Source of the DNA: Lucifuga dentata
Lineage: Eukaryota > Chordata > Actinopteri > Ophidiiformes > Bythitidae
Assembly: GCA_014773175.1 (NCBI GenBank)
Contig: VXCM01000474.1
Coordinates: 5,677-69,676, forward strand
Reading direction: 5' to 3'
DNA length: 64,000 nt
Shown one piece after another: positions 1-14,600 of this stretch. The notes beneath the pieces are model-generated. The model was given only the letters and a program-made list of their open reading frames with translations. It ran no database searches and was not told where the DNA came from. The translations under genes were made by a program, and so were the position numbers. Every line of letters starts with the position of its first letter. The first letter of the stretch is position 1.

Positions 1-369
1 TTTTTTTTTTACAACAAATGTTTCTGGATTTCTCAGATGATTTTTCTAGAGTTTTTAATACTGAATTTTTCCAGGGTCAGTTTTTCTTTTCTAGAAACAT
101 TTTGATGTAGGAGAAGAATATATTAGGATTTTTATTTTATTAGAACTTTTGGAGACAGATATAATCTAGAGTCAATTATTCTGTCAAACGTTTTAGCAGG
201 AGGCAGATCTAGAGCTCTAGATTTTGCTACATTGTCTATTTTTTTTAAAGATTATGTAAAAATACTTTTTTTAAAAAAACTTTTTCAGGACTATAAATTT
301 TTGAGACTGACATTTACTAGAATCAAGATGTGTGTGTGTGTATATATATATACATATATACATATATAT

Positions 370-400
<31 letters not shown>

Positions 401-422
401 TACATGTATGTACATATATGTG

Positions 423-470
<48 letters not shown>

Positions 471-610
471 CACACATATATATAGTGTTAAATATATATC
501 ATATTGAATTATTTTAAATGTCCAAAACTACAACTGAAAGAGAGATATACAGTATGTGGACTGAGCTCAAGGCATCTAGTCCAGACAGACATGCACTAAT
601 CTTTTCTTAC
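1..610 (-). other. bmpr1b: bmpr1b intron, incomplete at window edge
   Basis: No exon is visible. The main feature is an alternating TG/TA/CA tract at about 329-484, which explains the short Tyr/Ile/His-rich open frames on both strands there. Confidence 0.7.
329..484. repeat. complex TG/TA/CA microsatellite
   Basis: Alternating purine-pyrimidine tract with TG, TA and CA blocks. It explains the short Tyr/Ile-rich open frames on both strands. Confidence 0.9.
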
Positions 611-755
611 CAGTAGAGGGAGTCCTGACCCTGACCCAGACCCAATGCTGCGGGAATGCTCTATCAGGTCTTTCAGAGACTCCCCAGGGGGAATGTAGGT
701 CTCATCCTGCTCCAGATCAATACTGTAGCGAGGCCGTGACTCCTGGCGCTTATAT
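611..755 (-). CDS. bmpr1b: bmpr1b coding exon 6: juxtamembrane segment and GS box
   Basis: 145 bases ending in phase 0. Acceptor GTGCTAG (AG at 757-756), donor GTAAGA (610-605). It reads [38 protein letters not shown] and [10 protein letters not shown]. The SGSGSG run is the GS box that type II receptors phosphorylate, and LPLL begins the segment that docks to the inhibitor FKBP12 in this family. The next exon (kinase N-lobe, starting VQRTIAKQI in human) is not in the window. Confidence 0.96.
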
Positions 756-1317
756 CTAGCACAGAAAAGTCATGTGATGTTTACTCAGAATGCATCAGGA
801 AGTGAGGAAAATACTCATACTTGCATCTGTCGTCACTGTAATATGCATAATGTGTAAGATGTTTACCTGAAGTAGCAGAAGACAAGGATGAGACCAAGGA
901 TGATACTGCAGACTGTGATTGAAATGAAGAGAGCCCAGTACTGGATACTGCTGGCCACGTAATCTGAAAGATTATCATGCATTAACATTAATAATCCTGT
1001 TGTCCTGAGAGAAGCAGTCAGTCAATTCAGAATTGGTGAATAGGAAGCAGCAATCATTTGTACACTATTATCAACTCTAACACTTCTAAATTTCACTGAC
1101 AGGGACAAGCTCCTTTTCCCCTTCGTCCCACTAACCCTGTCCCACTCCCCCTCTCACAGTGTGTGATCGATCACATCCCTTCCTGAATCGCACAGATCAA
1201 ATGTCACACTGACATCGTGGCAGAAACCCCAGAGGCCTAAAGCAGCTCTGGGGCTCTAGCCTTTCTGCTGTACTCCTGTCAATCAGATGCACATGCACGC
1301 ACACACACACGCACATG

Positions 1318-1351
<34 letters not shown>

Positions 1352-2179
1352 TACAGGGGATAATTCAGCGTGCACATAAACACATACCCACGGCATGAGC
1401 ACACAGGGTTACTTTGCACACAAAGTAACCCTGGTGCACAGAGACAAATGTGCTACAAATTACTCATGAACTGTTGAGTTTACTGTATCAAACTCCCTTC
1501 GAGTTCTTTGACAGATTCTCTGCAATTGACATGAGAAATCAATTCATCACTAACTGCTTGCTTTGAAAATCAGCGTGAAACCATGTGAGGCCGTGTAACG
1601 TGCCTGTGTGTTTGTGTGACAGACTGAGGAGTAAAAAAGTACAAGTAAAAGTTGTGCATTTGCATATTTACTCAGGTATTAGCAGTAAAATATACTACAG
1701 CATCAAAAGTCAAAGTACAATATAGTGAAGAAGAGTTGAGCTTATTTTTGCTATCCAGTTCTGAGGGTTTTTTTTAACGCAGGAAATAATGAAATTTGGG
1801 AGAAAAGGGTAGACAGAAAAAAGAAGAAAAGAGGAAAGCAGGAAATAAGGATGATAGAAAGAAGAAGGGAAGGAATGAAGGAAGTAAAACAAGGAAGAAA
1901 AGAGGTGAAGAAAGCCAAATTATATTTACAATAGCTTTTGATTTTATCCCATTTTGAATGTAAAATCAGCATCTAACTCTGCCTCTGAAATGTAACGGAG
2001 ATAAAGTAAAAATGTGTGTGTGTGTGTGTGTGTGTGTTTTGGTGTCCTGCAGAGTGACAGATGGACAGATATCTCACATCCGTGCTGGGGCAAGAAACTC
2101 AAGCAGGCCCTGGGGAGAAGCTGTCCTTTTCATTAGAGGGTGAGAGAACAAGGCAGGCCTGCAGGCTCCGTTTCACCTG

Positions 2180-2223
<44 letters not shown>

Positions 2224-2545
2224 CAGTATGTGCTACTTCACTCCGGCACCGCACTGTGGTTTGTAACAACTTAAACTGTCAGTACCCATCACAGCCCAGC
2301 GTGGCCTGAGTGGGCCCATTCCAAAAGCCACTAACACTATGAAGTAGAGCAGGATTTCAGTGTGTATGAACTGTGTGAATGCTTATATATGTGTGTGTGA
2401 GACAGAGTCTTACCGGATGTCCTAAGTGGAGGCAGAGTAGGATGCAAGTCTCTGTTGCAGTAGTCCTGATCTGTACAACATTCCAGAGCTCTCCTCAGAC
2501 GTGCATTCCATGTGTCCTGTCACCATACACGTGACATACACACAT

Positions 2546-2583
<38 letters not shown>

Positions 2584-2601
2584 NACGTGACATACACACA
2601 T

Positions 2602-2643
<42 letters not shown>

Positions 2644-5600
2644 GTAAGTCCATAAAGTGGAGGAAGAAGTGCTCAAATCCATAAGATAAAAGTACATACA
2701 CATAAAAGTAAAAGTTCTGCATTCAAAATTCTATGTAAGCAAAGAAAACAAGTTTTAACATGAAACAGTATTTTAGTTTTTGTGTTATTTTGCCAAGTCT
2801 CCTAATTAAAATTTAAAGAAAAAATTTATTAATTTAACAATTTTATTATTATTTTAGTTTAAATTAGAATTTAAACTAAAATTAAAGTTCAGGTGATAAG
2901 CCCACCTTTAAATTCAATGTTTCGCATGCTAACATCTTCACACGACTGTAGAAGGCATTATCTTTCTAATTTCACAATAAAAGCTGTACAAGTTGAATTT
3001 AATAGTGTGCTGGAGTGAGCTCAAACCAGTGACTGGAAGGTAGGAAAAACTATTCTAAAATTTAATGCCCCAGTAGTATATTTTGTAAAATGGTTGGCAG
3101 TAACATAACATGTCTGCAGGTTATATTTATTGGGCTCCAACAGGCAAAAAAAAAAAAAAAAAAAAAAGGACAATGCTTGAATAAAAATGTTACTCTCCAC
3201 TTCTGATCCTATGCATATTTCCATAAGCCGAAACACACAAAAGACACAAATATTTACGGTGGCACTTATTTCTAATGGGAACTTTTTTTTTATTCACCAA
3301 CATGCAGTAGCAGGTTTTTCCACTGTGTATTGCGTTGGAGCAGTGTGATTTAAACGGGTCCCATAAAGAGTGAGTCATGGAGAGCTCATAAAGACTTACA
3401 AGGGCTCATGTAGCAGGACACACAAGTGTTCATGCAGGCAGACAGACACGCATGCACCCACGTTTTACACACCTTGACAAACACACATTCATCTGACTTA
3501 CTCTGCACTGAAACTCGGAGCCACGGCGCCCCAAACAACCTGCAGTGTGCACAGCCAGGCCGCCCTCCTCCTCCTCCACCATGCTGAAGCAGTAGCCATC
3601 AGTCCTACAAACACACAAACACCCATTTCCATATTAGTACAAGCACCAGTTCATCATCGTCTTCATTATGGTAGGTGTTGAGATTATCATTTTAATTGTG
3701 TGTGTTATTGTACATGCAAGTGCTGTTGACGGAATCTTCAGGACAATGGTGGTAGCAGTGACACCAAAACATCTTCGGGGTCGAGCTTGTAGCCATGCTG
3801 CTGCTCTCCTCTGCCCTTCGCTCCGAGCTCCCCTTCCATCCGTTCTTCAGCAGCATGGTGTCCAACATGTTGGCTGTATAGGAGGGGGGAGAGAGAGAGA
3901 GAGAGACAGAAAGAGAGAAACTTTAGCATCCAGGCAAACCAAAACATCTGGATACTGTATCATCCAACTGGACAGTAAAACTTAAGTACACGTACTGGAG
4001 GAAAATTAAAGATGGAATAAATCGCTGGAAGCAAACAACATTTCTGCTAATTTCAAAAAGGGTCTTTAAATAAGCATCAGAGGCTGTCCTACCCTGGCAC
4101 TGTTGCCATGGCAATGCAGTCCACAGAAAGTGTGAATATGTGCTGTTTGAAGAAATCCTGCTGCTCTGGACTGGACTCAATGTACCTGCATGCAGTCTGG
4201 AACCAGAATAAACCCAAACCAGAAAGAGGTCTTTGTGCTGAGTGTGGGTGTGTGGGTGTGCGTGCATTGACTTTTAAAATCAACCATTTTTGGCAGAAAG
4301 ACAAAACTGTCTTGAATGAGATTGAGAGTTTCATGTATATGATTCATTACACTCCTTATATCACCATATTACAATAAAACTCCTCCAAATTAACGGTAGA
4401 ATTTATAGTCAGCAGTATGTACATTCTCTTGTACACCTCTTTTATCCAAACTGTCTTTTAAATACACAAAAATTATTTCCATTCCATGATCAGTCTCCAA
4501 ATTACACAACACAGAATATAGATGTGCATTTCCCATTTTGTTAAAACTGCTAGAAAAGCTAAATTCTGAGTCTATAGGTTAATGTGGAGTAGACGGTTTA
4601 TGTTTCAAAAGTAAGAATTAGATTTTTTGAAGCACACACTTACAGAGAACTCCTCCTGTACCAAACCAATCCTACAACAATCAAGTCAAGCCAAGAACAG
4701 TCGTACAGCACAGGTGTATTCACTTACACCAGGATAAATATTGTGATCTGGAGCCGCTCAGCCGTGAAAGTGTTACCAGAACAATTTACCCCAATCCAGC
4801 TGCTTCTAAACATCTAATCAGTCAAGCTTATGCTTTTAACAAAAAGAAAATCCATATTAGTTTTCTAAATAATCATGATCCTTGAATCGTCTCAGGTCTG
4901 TTTTCTATGGTACAGAATAGTGTTCCAAGATTGCAATGCTTTTACACAATCACTCATATTCTGACTGTATATAGTAGATCTGTTATAGCTACAGATTAGA
5001 GTTAACCATTAATCCTTTTTTGTAATCCAAAAGCCAGTTACATATAAAATGAAAATAATTTGCTAGTATTTACTTAATTTAACCAAGATAGTAACAAATC
5101 ACCACCTCATCTAAGCGCAAAACATCTTAAATCTTCTACATGATTCTATATGTAATCCCATGTAAAAGGAGTGGCATGGATTATTTGATAATTAATAAAA
5201 TAATGTTAAATATTAAATGTAATATTGAAAGAAAGTCATGATGGATTGTTATCACTGTATATTGTCTATCAAATCAAGCCTGCAAAGGTGATCACGTGAG
5301 ATCAGCGGAGAATGAAACCAGTTATGACAGCAGCTCGTCCCTCAAGACCGCTGTGGTCAGAGAGCAGAACAGTGTGGTGCTACAGATGGATGTTCTCATC
5401 TCTCTCCTTCTCCCTCTCTTTCTGCCTCTCCCATCTCTCCCTCTCTCACACACATCAATCATCAATCAAGCTCGGTTTCAGTTACGGACTCATTGTCAGG
5501 AGAAGAGAGCATTCACAAGCAATTGTGCCCAATGAAAACCAAAACTTCCAAGATATTGAGCATGTCAGTCAACACATCAGGCCCACCAAACCTTCAAATC

Positions 5601-8600
5601 GAAGAAAAATGTGTGGACAAGTTATGGGGCCAGATATAAGAGCTGTAAGTAGATCTAAGCAGGGTGTCCAGGAAGTCATGTAGGACGTGGATAAACCTTT
5701 AGGGGACTAAGTGATGAAAAGGCTGAATCAAAGTGTGGTTAATAGAGACATGCTGTTCTTAAATAGCACTCTGTGTCCTTCCAATCTAATCTGTGTTACT
5801 TTTATTTTTAATCAGAGGGGAAGTTTGTCGAGGTGTTCTGATCCTCCCTCGCCGTGGCCTTGGTTTCCCTATCAACCATTCGTTTTCATCTCCCATCTGC
5901 TGCGAAACTGCAAAACACACGACAGAGAACATTTCAGGAATTCATCAGGGTTTAATAAATTCTGTCCGTATCGGTATTGTTTTAATAAAATATTTATAAA
6001 GGCAGTAAACGAGCAAAAAAAATAAAAAATAGACAGGGCCATTTCATAGAGCGGTGGAACAGAGACACTCATTCTGTTCTCAGGTATTGACGTCATTTTT
6101 CTTTTCAGGGAAGGAGAGCCCTGATTCGTAGCAGAAAAGGGAAAAGCCCAATAAGCGCAGCCAAAATCCACAGGCTTGGAGAACTGGGAGAGGTCACATA
6201 AAATCAGTCAAAGTACCAACTGGCCTAGGGTAAAGCATTGCACCAGGAAGTATTAGTCAGGTTACTGTAATTTTCCATCCTGATTATCATCATCTGCCTC
6301 TTGGGATGCTGTTATCATTCCAATAAAAACAATAAAAAGGTGATGATGATGCAAAGTGAATGTAAAAATGCATCTAATTTGTGTTTTCTCTTGTTAAACT
6401 TGTTGGTATGACATACAGCATAATATGTCTGTTCAACTCTAAACACATATTAAACATTTATATGGTGCTTTTCTGAAATTTAGTACAACCTGCACCCTAA
6501 AAGTGAAAGTTCAGCATGGTTACCATGTCTTACACTACATTTAATCCTGCAGTCTCATCATAGAGACAGAAGGAATTCTGCTAAAAGAAACTATCTTCAG
6601 GATAGTCTACCACAATTTACCAAAATGAGATACCCAGTAACTGTTTTCTGGATAATCTACAGTACATTCAGAATAGAGGTGTTACTTTCTAAAGATCCCC
6701 TAACCTAACTAAGAACCTAACCATCCATGTTGCCTGAACATGCTAATTAGCTGCTTATTGAAAGTTTGAGTCCAAGTAATTTGCTAAATGAAAAATTTAG
6801 TATACAGACAAGAGAGAACACATTTCCATTATTCTGAATACAACACATCAGAAAACTCTGTTTTTAGTGTTGTTATAGGACTTGATCAGTTGAATATCCA
6901 AAATACCTATTAATATTAGTTTTCATACTTTCTCAGCAATCATACAGTGTTGATGCAAGGGATAAGAGATACACCATCGCTGTTAAATAAAGTTGTGTTT
7001 AATACAAGATCTACCAACAGAGATGTCTTCTTCAAGGAGCAAAACAACACAAAAATTACACAACTTTATCATTCAAATCACATACTGCATGTTTCTTTTA
7101 ATTTCTTTATTTTAGTGATGTAACTCACTGATTACGTTTATTAACCCCTCTCTCACATTTAACTACATAATTACACTAATTACACACACTTTCAGTTGCT
7201 TTCAATTGCTTTCTCTCTCTCTCTTTCTCTCACACACACACACACACACAACACACACCAAACAGACTTGCTGTGTCAGCCATGGGGCACACCCAAGGTC
7301 ACNTTGCTTTCTCTCTCTCTCTTTCTCTCACACACACACACACACACAACACACACCAAATAGACTTGCTGTGTCAGCCATGGGGCACACCCAAGGTCAC
7401 CCCGAAATTTGATCTGCATCCCCCACACATTCCACAGGCTGCTCCTCAAACTAAACACACACGCACGCATGCACGCACGCGCACACACATACACACACAC
7501 ACACACAACCATTAGCCATTAGCGTACATACCTCACCACAATCGTACGCACTTACATGTGCATGCACGTATGCACACACACAAGCTTTGATTGGCATGTG
7601 ATTGTAATTTAGTAGGTATGATCTCTGCAGCTCACACATCGCAGCTTATCACCATTAATGGTGCTGCATCTTGACACACTTCCACATTGGCTTCAGCTTT
7701 CAGACATGGGGGGGGGGGNGGGGGGGGGGATTTGTGCTGACAAAAACACTATGGCGGATCCAGCTTTATCTACATCAGAGCACAGTTTCTCCTGAATTGG
7801 CATTGAAGCCTGTACCCTCTAATTCCAAATGTTTATTCAAGAGCTCTTATTCTGTTTATTTAGAATATTCTTTAATGCTCCATATCATTTACCTTTTGTT
7901 TTCCACTCTTATCTCCTCATCCTGGTTGAATGATGAAGTCCTCTGGGTCATAACTGCCACTCCGTATTTTTTTCCTCATTAAGATTTAATGGGGATTTTT
8001 CCTTGTTCTTACTGAGGGAATAAGGCTTGAAGTCATCATCACTCACTTACTGTTTTCATGGCTTATTTTGAGATTAATTGAAAGATGTACAAATTAAAAT
8101 TATTTTAAATTACTTGACCCACTGAAACTTTAGACTGGAGTCTTCATCTGTTCATCTACTGTTTTTAGAGGCTAATTGCACAGCACTGCTGCCACATTGG
8201 TTTTTAGGTACATTTTTCACTGCTGTGTCAGTAACATCAAACAAAAGTAAACTGCAAAAACATACTGCAGTTGATTGATTTTGACATTAGCAAGGAGACG
8301 TTTGACTTTGACTGACAGGGAGATGAGCAACGTCTGTCATTTGCAAGCAAAAATGATCGACCTCTGGAAGTCAGCCATCCGCAGCACAGTACAAATCCAT
8401 CTAATGCATCCTGTGCATATCAACACACTGCTGAGACAGTTTGGTTTAGTGTTATGACCATGACATCTGAAATGATGGAATCCAAAATGAGAGATGAGTT
8501 AAATTTAATCATATCAGAAATCATTGCTTATTAAGCAAGTAAATCTACGTATTTATTATGTGTGAAGAAAAAACTAAGGTAACAGATAAAAAATAAGAAA

Positions 8601-11600
8601 TGTCTTTATCATCACGGTGGTTAGCAAACTGCTATCAAAATGCTAAATTTTGCTATCTATAAATAAATCTGTATGTACCTTAATATTTAACATTTTATGA
8701 AATGAATTGCTCATCAAATCAGGTGGCTAGTAATGTGAGCAGTATGGATAGGATACTGTATGGCTTTCTTATTTATTTATATTTATTTTCTCTGGCCATT
8801 TCAGACTAGTTAAGGAATTGATTGCTGATTGAAAGGATTGATCAGGCTTATCCAGTTACAAGAGTGAGGCTGAAGCCAGGTGCACATACAAGGATCCTCA
8901 TTCTATTGTAGCAACCAACATACAAATCAACAGGTACATTTAAACATGTTAAAATGTTTCAGAATGTCATCTTTCAGTCAAGTTATGAGACATGAGTTTG
9001 GTATTTTAAGCGCGTCAGTTGCGTGCACTGTGACCTTGATAGTTGTAAAACTGCAGCTATTACCGAAGTTGTCGGTACATTTTGTTTGTAGGACCGGGAA
9101 AACTTGTATCTAATTTTGTATCAATGCAAACCTGTGATCTCACTACTCACTGTTAAACAACAACACATTTGACTATATACTGTACGTGCCGAGAAGAGAA
9201 GTATCAATTTCCAAAAGTAAATAAAATCAAACATTTAGTTTGTCGACAGCTACACTACTTACATTCAGCAAACTACAAATAGAAGAGTATAATGTGATGT
9301 CACACTGACGTGGCCAAATTTGTGCTTTGTTAGGTGCTGACAACTAATTAAAGCAAATCTGAGTTTTGATTTGCATCTAAAGATAAGTGGAAATAACTGG
9401 TAAGCCAAAATTATATGTGCAGTGATGAATGTGAAGAGAAAAAAAAAAATCACTATACAGTTTTCCAATTATCGTGTTTCATAAAAGCTGACTTCACAGC
9501 ATATAGTGCTTTAATCTGCAGACTGAGACCTTCACACAGACTGTTCATCACAGACAAATGAGGCAGAGAGGAGGACAGGAGAGAAAAGGGAGATAAGTTA
9601 CTCCAGGTGGCCATGATAAATCATCTCCTCAAAGGAGACATCTTCCCCAGAGTGCACTCTGACCCCAAGGAGGTCACAACCAACCTGCAAAGGGGCCATA
9701 TGTCTTCCCCACCCTACCACTGCACCCTTATCCCTCTTAACCCCCTACAGGCTTCAAAGGCCTCTACCACAGACATATACACACGTGCACAGATTGTACA
9801 TGCACACACACACATACACATGAATGTTCTAGATTAGAACATCACTGAAAAGCACATTCCAAGCTCTCTTTTCCTCAGTCTGATCCTTCTCCACTGCCAC
9901 TCCCACACAGGTCATCTGTTTCCACTGGTCAGCTTACAGCAACCTGTTCTGTGTTTGCTGACCGTGACTGCAGTGCTTTTATGGAGGAGAAAGATGGCCG
10001 TTTGGGGCTCCCACCACCCACAGCACTAACGCCACAACAAATTAATTCAGGGAGCCTTGTCTGACTCTCCCTTCAAAATCCCGGGATCCCCCCCACCCCA
10101 CCCCCCACTTCTAAACCTTTAGAAAAGCCCTTTGTGTAGCCTACTCTGTCAGATTTTCACACCAAGCACACAGAAACTTTGCACATGGGTGTGGAAACAG
10201 CAGAGATCTGCTATATCCACAACAAATAACTATTCATACTGACACACAGGCAGAGACAGACACAGACAGACAGAAACTGATGATGCTTGAGACACATAGA
10301 GAGAGAGAGAGAGAGACAGACAGAACAGGTGCTCATCCTCATATGTTATAAAACCTGGGGGGTCATGTGTGTGTGTGTGTGTGTGTGTGTACCTTTTCAT
10401 ATTGACTGTCGCTCTTTTGGAGTTCAACATTAACAGCGTCTAGCCACAATGTTCATTCTGTCTATCTGTCTTTCTGTCTATCCACGTTGTCTGGGCTTAT
10501 TAGACAAAACAACAAATTATTGATCAGTGCTGGCATATTGAGAGACTACAGCCAGAGTGTCACCAAAATATGTCTTTGCTCAACAACATTACCTCTGTCA
10601 AAAAGGTTTTCTGTTTTTAGGCCTATTTTATATGCATATCAAATTCATAAAATGTATCAGTGGATATGTGGAAAATTTCACCTGATTCATGATCAGTTTA
10701 TCTTTTAGCCAAAAATATTGATACTTGTTCATGCACTGATGGAACTTCCATCATCTGGATAGAGCTACTTGTTAATAAGCAGGAGAAATGAAGGTTGTCC
10801 AGAATTGGCAGAAGTTTGTGCTCTAACAAGTGCCTTATTGAAACTACCAAGTTAGTCTTAAAGGACCAAATTGGTGATTTTGCATGTTACTGACAATCAC
10901 GTTTTGTACTATAAAACTGTATTTTTTTCCTATTAGTTTGCCATATCCCCCAATCTTTCAAAATCAAATGTTCAGGTGATACACCCACCTTAAAATTCAA
11001 TGTTTTACCTGCTAACGAGTATGTCCAAATGTAGAAGGCACAGTCATTTTTAATTTTTCTGTAAAAGCAGACTTCTCCTGGGACTATACTCCCTGGTGGA
11101 AACCTACATTGTCTTTCTTACAGCTCTGTGACCAGTTAAATAACAAACTTCAACAAAAAATTTAAGAGATGTCATGTTTGCTGTGATGGATTACTCATCT
11201 CAAGCACATTTCAAGTCCCTATTGATTTTAATAGTGTAGTGGAATGAACTGAAACCAGTGGCAGTCTGGAAGGTAAGAAAAACAACTGTAATATTTACCC
11301 CTAGAGTATGTTTTGGGAAATGGTTGTCTGAAACATAACATGTATGCGGGTTGTATATATTTTGCTCAAACATGCAAAATTGCTGGTATTGTCCTTTAAG
11401 CTGTCTAACTCTGGTAAAACAGACATACTCACTTGGTACATATAACTAACTAATATGCACACACACACACACACACGCCTGCTCCCATGCTTGACCGCTG
11501 GAGCAGCACATCTGCCCAGGGATCAAATTTTGTGTGGGGAACCAAATCCACATCCTGACAGGAAGCAATACACAGAAGGCTGGAGGAGCCTGACCCTGCT

Positions 11601-14600
11601 GAGGACCAACTGCTGCTGTTTTGTACAGCTGGACTCACGCACCACAATACACACTCTGACCTTCTTTCACAACACTCAGCCCTGTATTAACGTCTTCCAA
11701 AGAACTTAAGTACAGTCAATAACAAATAACTCTATGTGTCTGCATGTAGACTATTAAGAAAAATGTTGCATTTGCATGGTTTTCTCTAACTTTTCCTTCA
11801 CTAGAAAGAGTCTGTAATTCATGGATGCATAAAACTTTGCAGCTGTAATTATAAGCTTTAGCTTAAAGCGTTTTACCAAAAGGTTGTCTGTACTACAAAC
11901 AATCTTACAATACTTCTAATGATTGTTTGTCCCTTTTCTATACAGTATTATTTATAAATAGTCAGACTTGAACAAAAGTCATTTAAAAAAGTTTCAATCC
12001 TTTACACTCATGTAACTAAGTTGAATTTTAAGGTGAGTGTATCACCTAAACATTTGATTTTGAAAGATGATGGCATTTAGAAAAATACTATGAAAACTAA
12101 AATCCAGTTTTATATTTTGGCAATTGTTGGGCAGTAATATAACATGTATGCAGGTAGTATTTAGGCTCAAACATGCAAAACCACTGATATGATTCTTTAA
12201 CATTGCTGTGAATGATGATGCCACAGAAATAGCTCCTTGGTGAATCCCATTGAAAACCAGATGATGGTTACAGGTTTTTCTCTTCTCGCCATCTAGGGTT
12301 AAGAGAACCTTGATTGATGCCTGCTATGTGACATCCCACACCCTCAAATATTTTATAGAAATGTTATAAGAGTTTAAAATAAATAACGGTTGATTCTTTC
12401 TTCTTGATTGAGGATTGTCACATCATTACACCAGCAGACTGAGGTTTAATGGTCATTAATTTATGTCTTATATGAGACAAAGTGGGTAGAAGAATTGGGC
12501 TGTACACTCTCAATAATCAGTTAAAAAAACAACAGAAAATTAAATAATTTATTATGATTTATCATAGATAGGAGTAATAATTCTAATTCTCAGCATTTCC
12601 TTTGTGTTACAAGAGAAATAAATGAGGTCAGGAACAGGTGGCTAACTGACCATGCTACTTAGATTTATGAGCAACCTCCCACATGTTTTATTCATTTGGA
12701 AGATCACAGAGGAGACAGAAAAGGCAATTAGTGGCTGATGTTGTGGTTGAAGAAAGTGGGCTGAAGGAGCGAAGCAGAGAAAGTGATGAAGACCAACACT
12801 GCCGAAAGACGTTCAGCGGCTCATGGTTGTTCTTCATCCACACAGAATACAGTCAGATTCTTTGTTCCTGGTTAAAACCAGCGCTGATCCTGTGTAAATT
12901 TCATTGTATCCTACCACATCCCTCATATATCTCTATGGATCCTAAACATCAGACTCGCTGACTCACACTGGATGAGAAGTTATAAATCTAGCTCTGTCTC
13001 CACAGATAAGAGTAAAGATGTTTCTCTGATGACACATCCATAAGCAGCTGAGACATTTCAAGACCAACTGTGAAAATTACAGCTAGCTTTCAACCGGTCA
13101 CTCTGTATGGGATTTTCCAGCTTTGGCCACAATTTAGCATTTTTTTCACATCAGGCTTCATAGTAAAAATTACACTGCACTCCAATGTGAATATGAGTAT
13201 GAAGTTGGTCTGAGCTGAAACAAAACACACTGATATGTTGACCTATCTTTCCTATCTATCCTATCTATCTGACTAATGGTCATTACAATTATAAACAGTG
13301 TGTATGTGCCATATGTGTGCACACTTTAATGTATGAAGAGCTAAAGAATAGCAATGAGAAGACGACAATGACAGCATAGCAGTGCATAAACAGGTTGTTA
13401 AATTAAATAACTGATACACTACCTGTCATAACTAACTGCAAAGCATCTCTGAACACCAATATTTATAAATGGTGCGTGGGTATGTGTGTGCTTGTGTCTA
13501 TGTGTGTGTCCAGACTTAACACCAAGCCGCATTTGACGACCGAGCAACTTCTGCTCAGGTCAACTTTGTCCACATAAACTGATGAAAGCAATACTGGCAC
13601 AACAACAAACACACTCTCGTATGTTTCTGTGATACATCAGAAACACAACAGATGGACGTGTTATCCTGTTGACGCTGTGAGTTTGTCAACCCTCCCCGCC
13701 TGTCACCTTACGGGGCACCGTGACACTGCTGGCATTCGTCGTAAAAAAGACAACTGGCTGTCCATCTTCAAACAATTCAAAACCCATAAGGGGGGGTTGG
13801 GAATGGAGAGCACGGGACAGATAAATGCATACCCGTTCTCATGTTAACCCCCGTGGAGATCATAATAGCTTTTGCCCATCATAAATACCAGAGGGCAAAA
13901 AATAGACAGCAAACCTCATAGCTAACACTAGCACATTGTCACCTAACAACACTTGCAGTAAAAAGTATGACCAGTCTGTGAAAACATGCTTCTGCCAGGT
14001 AAAAGATTTGACTTAAGTTAAAAAAAAGAAGCAGGTGCTACAAAACAAATACACAAATTGGTGTCACTTTCTAATACGCATGACTTTATGATGGATTTAT
14101 GAGATGAAACTTATGCTTTATTAATGTAAATAAGACACTTTATAGGAAACTAATAAGCCACAAATGACAACAACCTGATTGCAAGAGTTGCCAGATTGTT
14201 AAAAATCACTTTTGTCCTCCAGCATAACTTGTTCTAACTTTTTAGCATTTGAATTAATCAGAAAGTCTCCGTCAATGGGCACCATTTGCCTCATGTAAAG
14301 CAACAGGACCAATATTAATTTCTTAACATCTAATTAACATTTATAGCTGTAGAAGTAATGAATCATTGCATGGTTTATACAACATTTTTAACTTTTCTAA
14401 ATGATTACAAAATGAGAACCTCTTGGTCATTTCAAGATTTTCCACAACCTGCCAACCCAATTGCTGTTCCTACTAACGGCTTATTATTATAAATTATTCT
14501 AACTATTAATAAAGCTGTTAGTTATAGCTAATAAACTTGTTATAAAGTATGTCCTATTAAAAAGTGGTATCCACAAATGTAATGATATAACATCTGCATG

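Larger units (their letters stand above)
964..2413 (-). other. bmpr1b: bmpr1b intron between ectodomain and transmembrane exons
   Basis: Non-coding. Contains a CA/CATGCA tract (1289-1349), a degraded fish repeat of the AAGTAAAAGT type (about 1627-1735), a purine-rich GGAAAGAAGG stretch (1795-1915), a GT run (2013-2037) and a CT run (2181-2221). Confidence 0.7.
2517..3501 (-). other. bmpr1b: bmpr1b intron between coding exons 3 and 4
   Basis: Non-coding. Holds the duplicated GA repeat around the N at 2584, a degraded GTGGAGGAAGAAGT repeat (2654-2738), a TTAA-type MITE relative (about 2760-3172) and an A23 run near 3147-3168. Confidence 0.7.

Noticed and set aside
232..517. Overlapping Tyr/Ile/Val-rich open frames on both strands
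   Set aside because: Direct translation of a TG/TA microsatellite.
5312..5683. 123-codon plus-strand open frame, the longest in the window
   Set aside because: Contains a CT-repeat Ser/Leu stretch, no recognisable domain and no splice context; consistent with chance.
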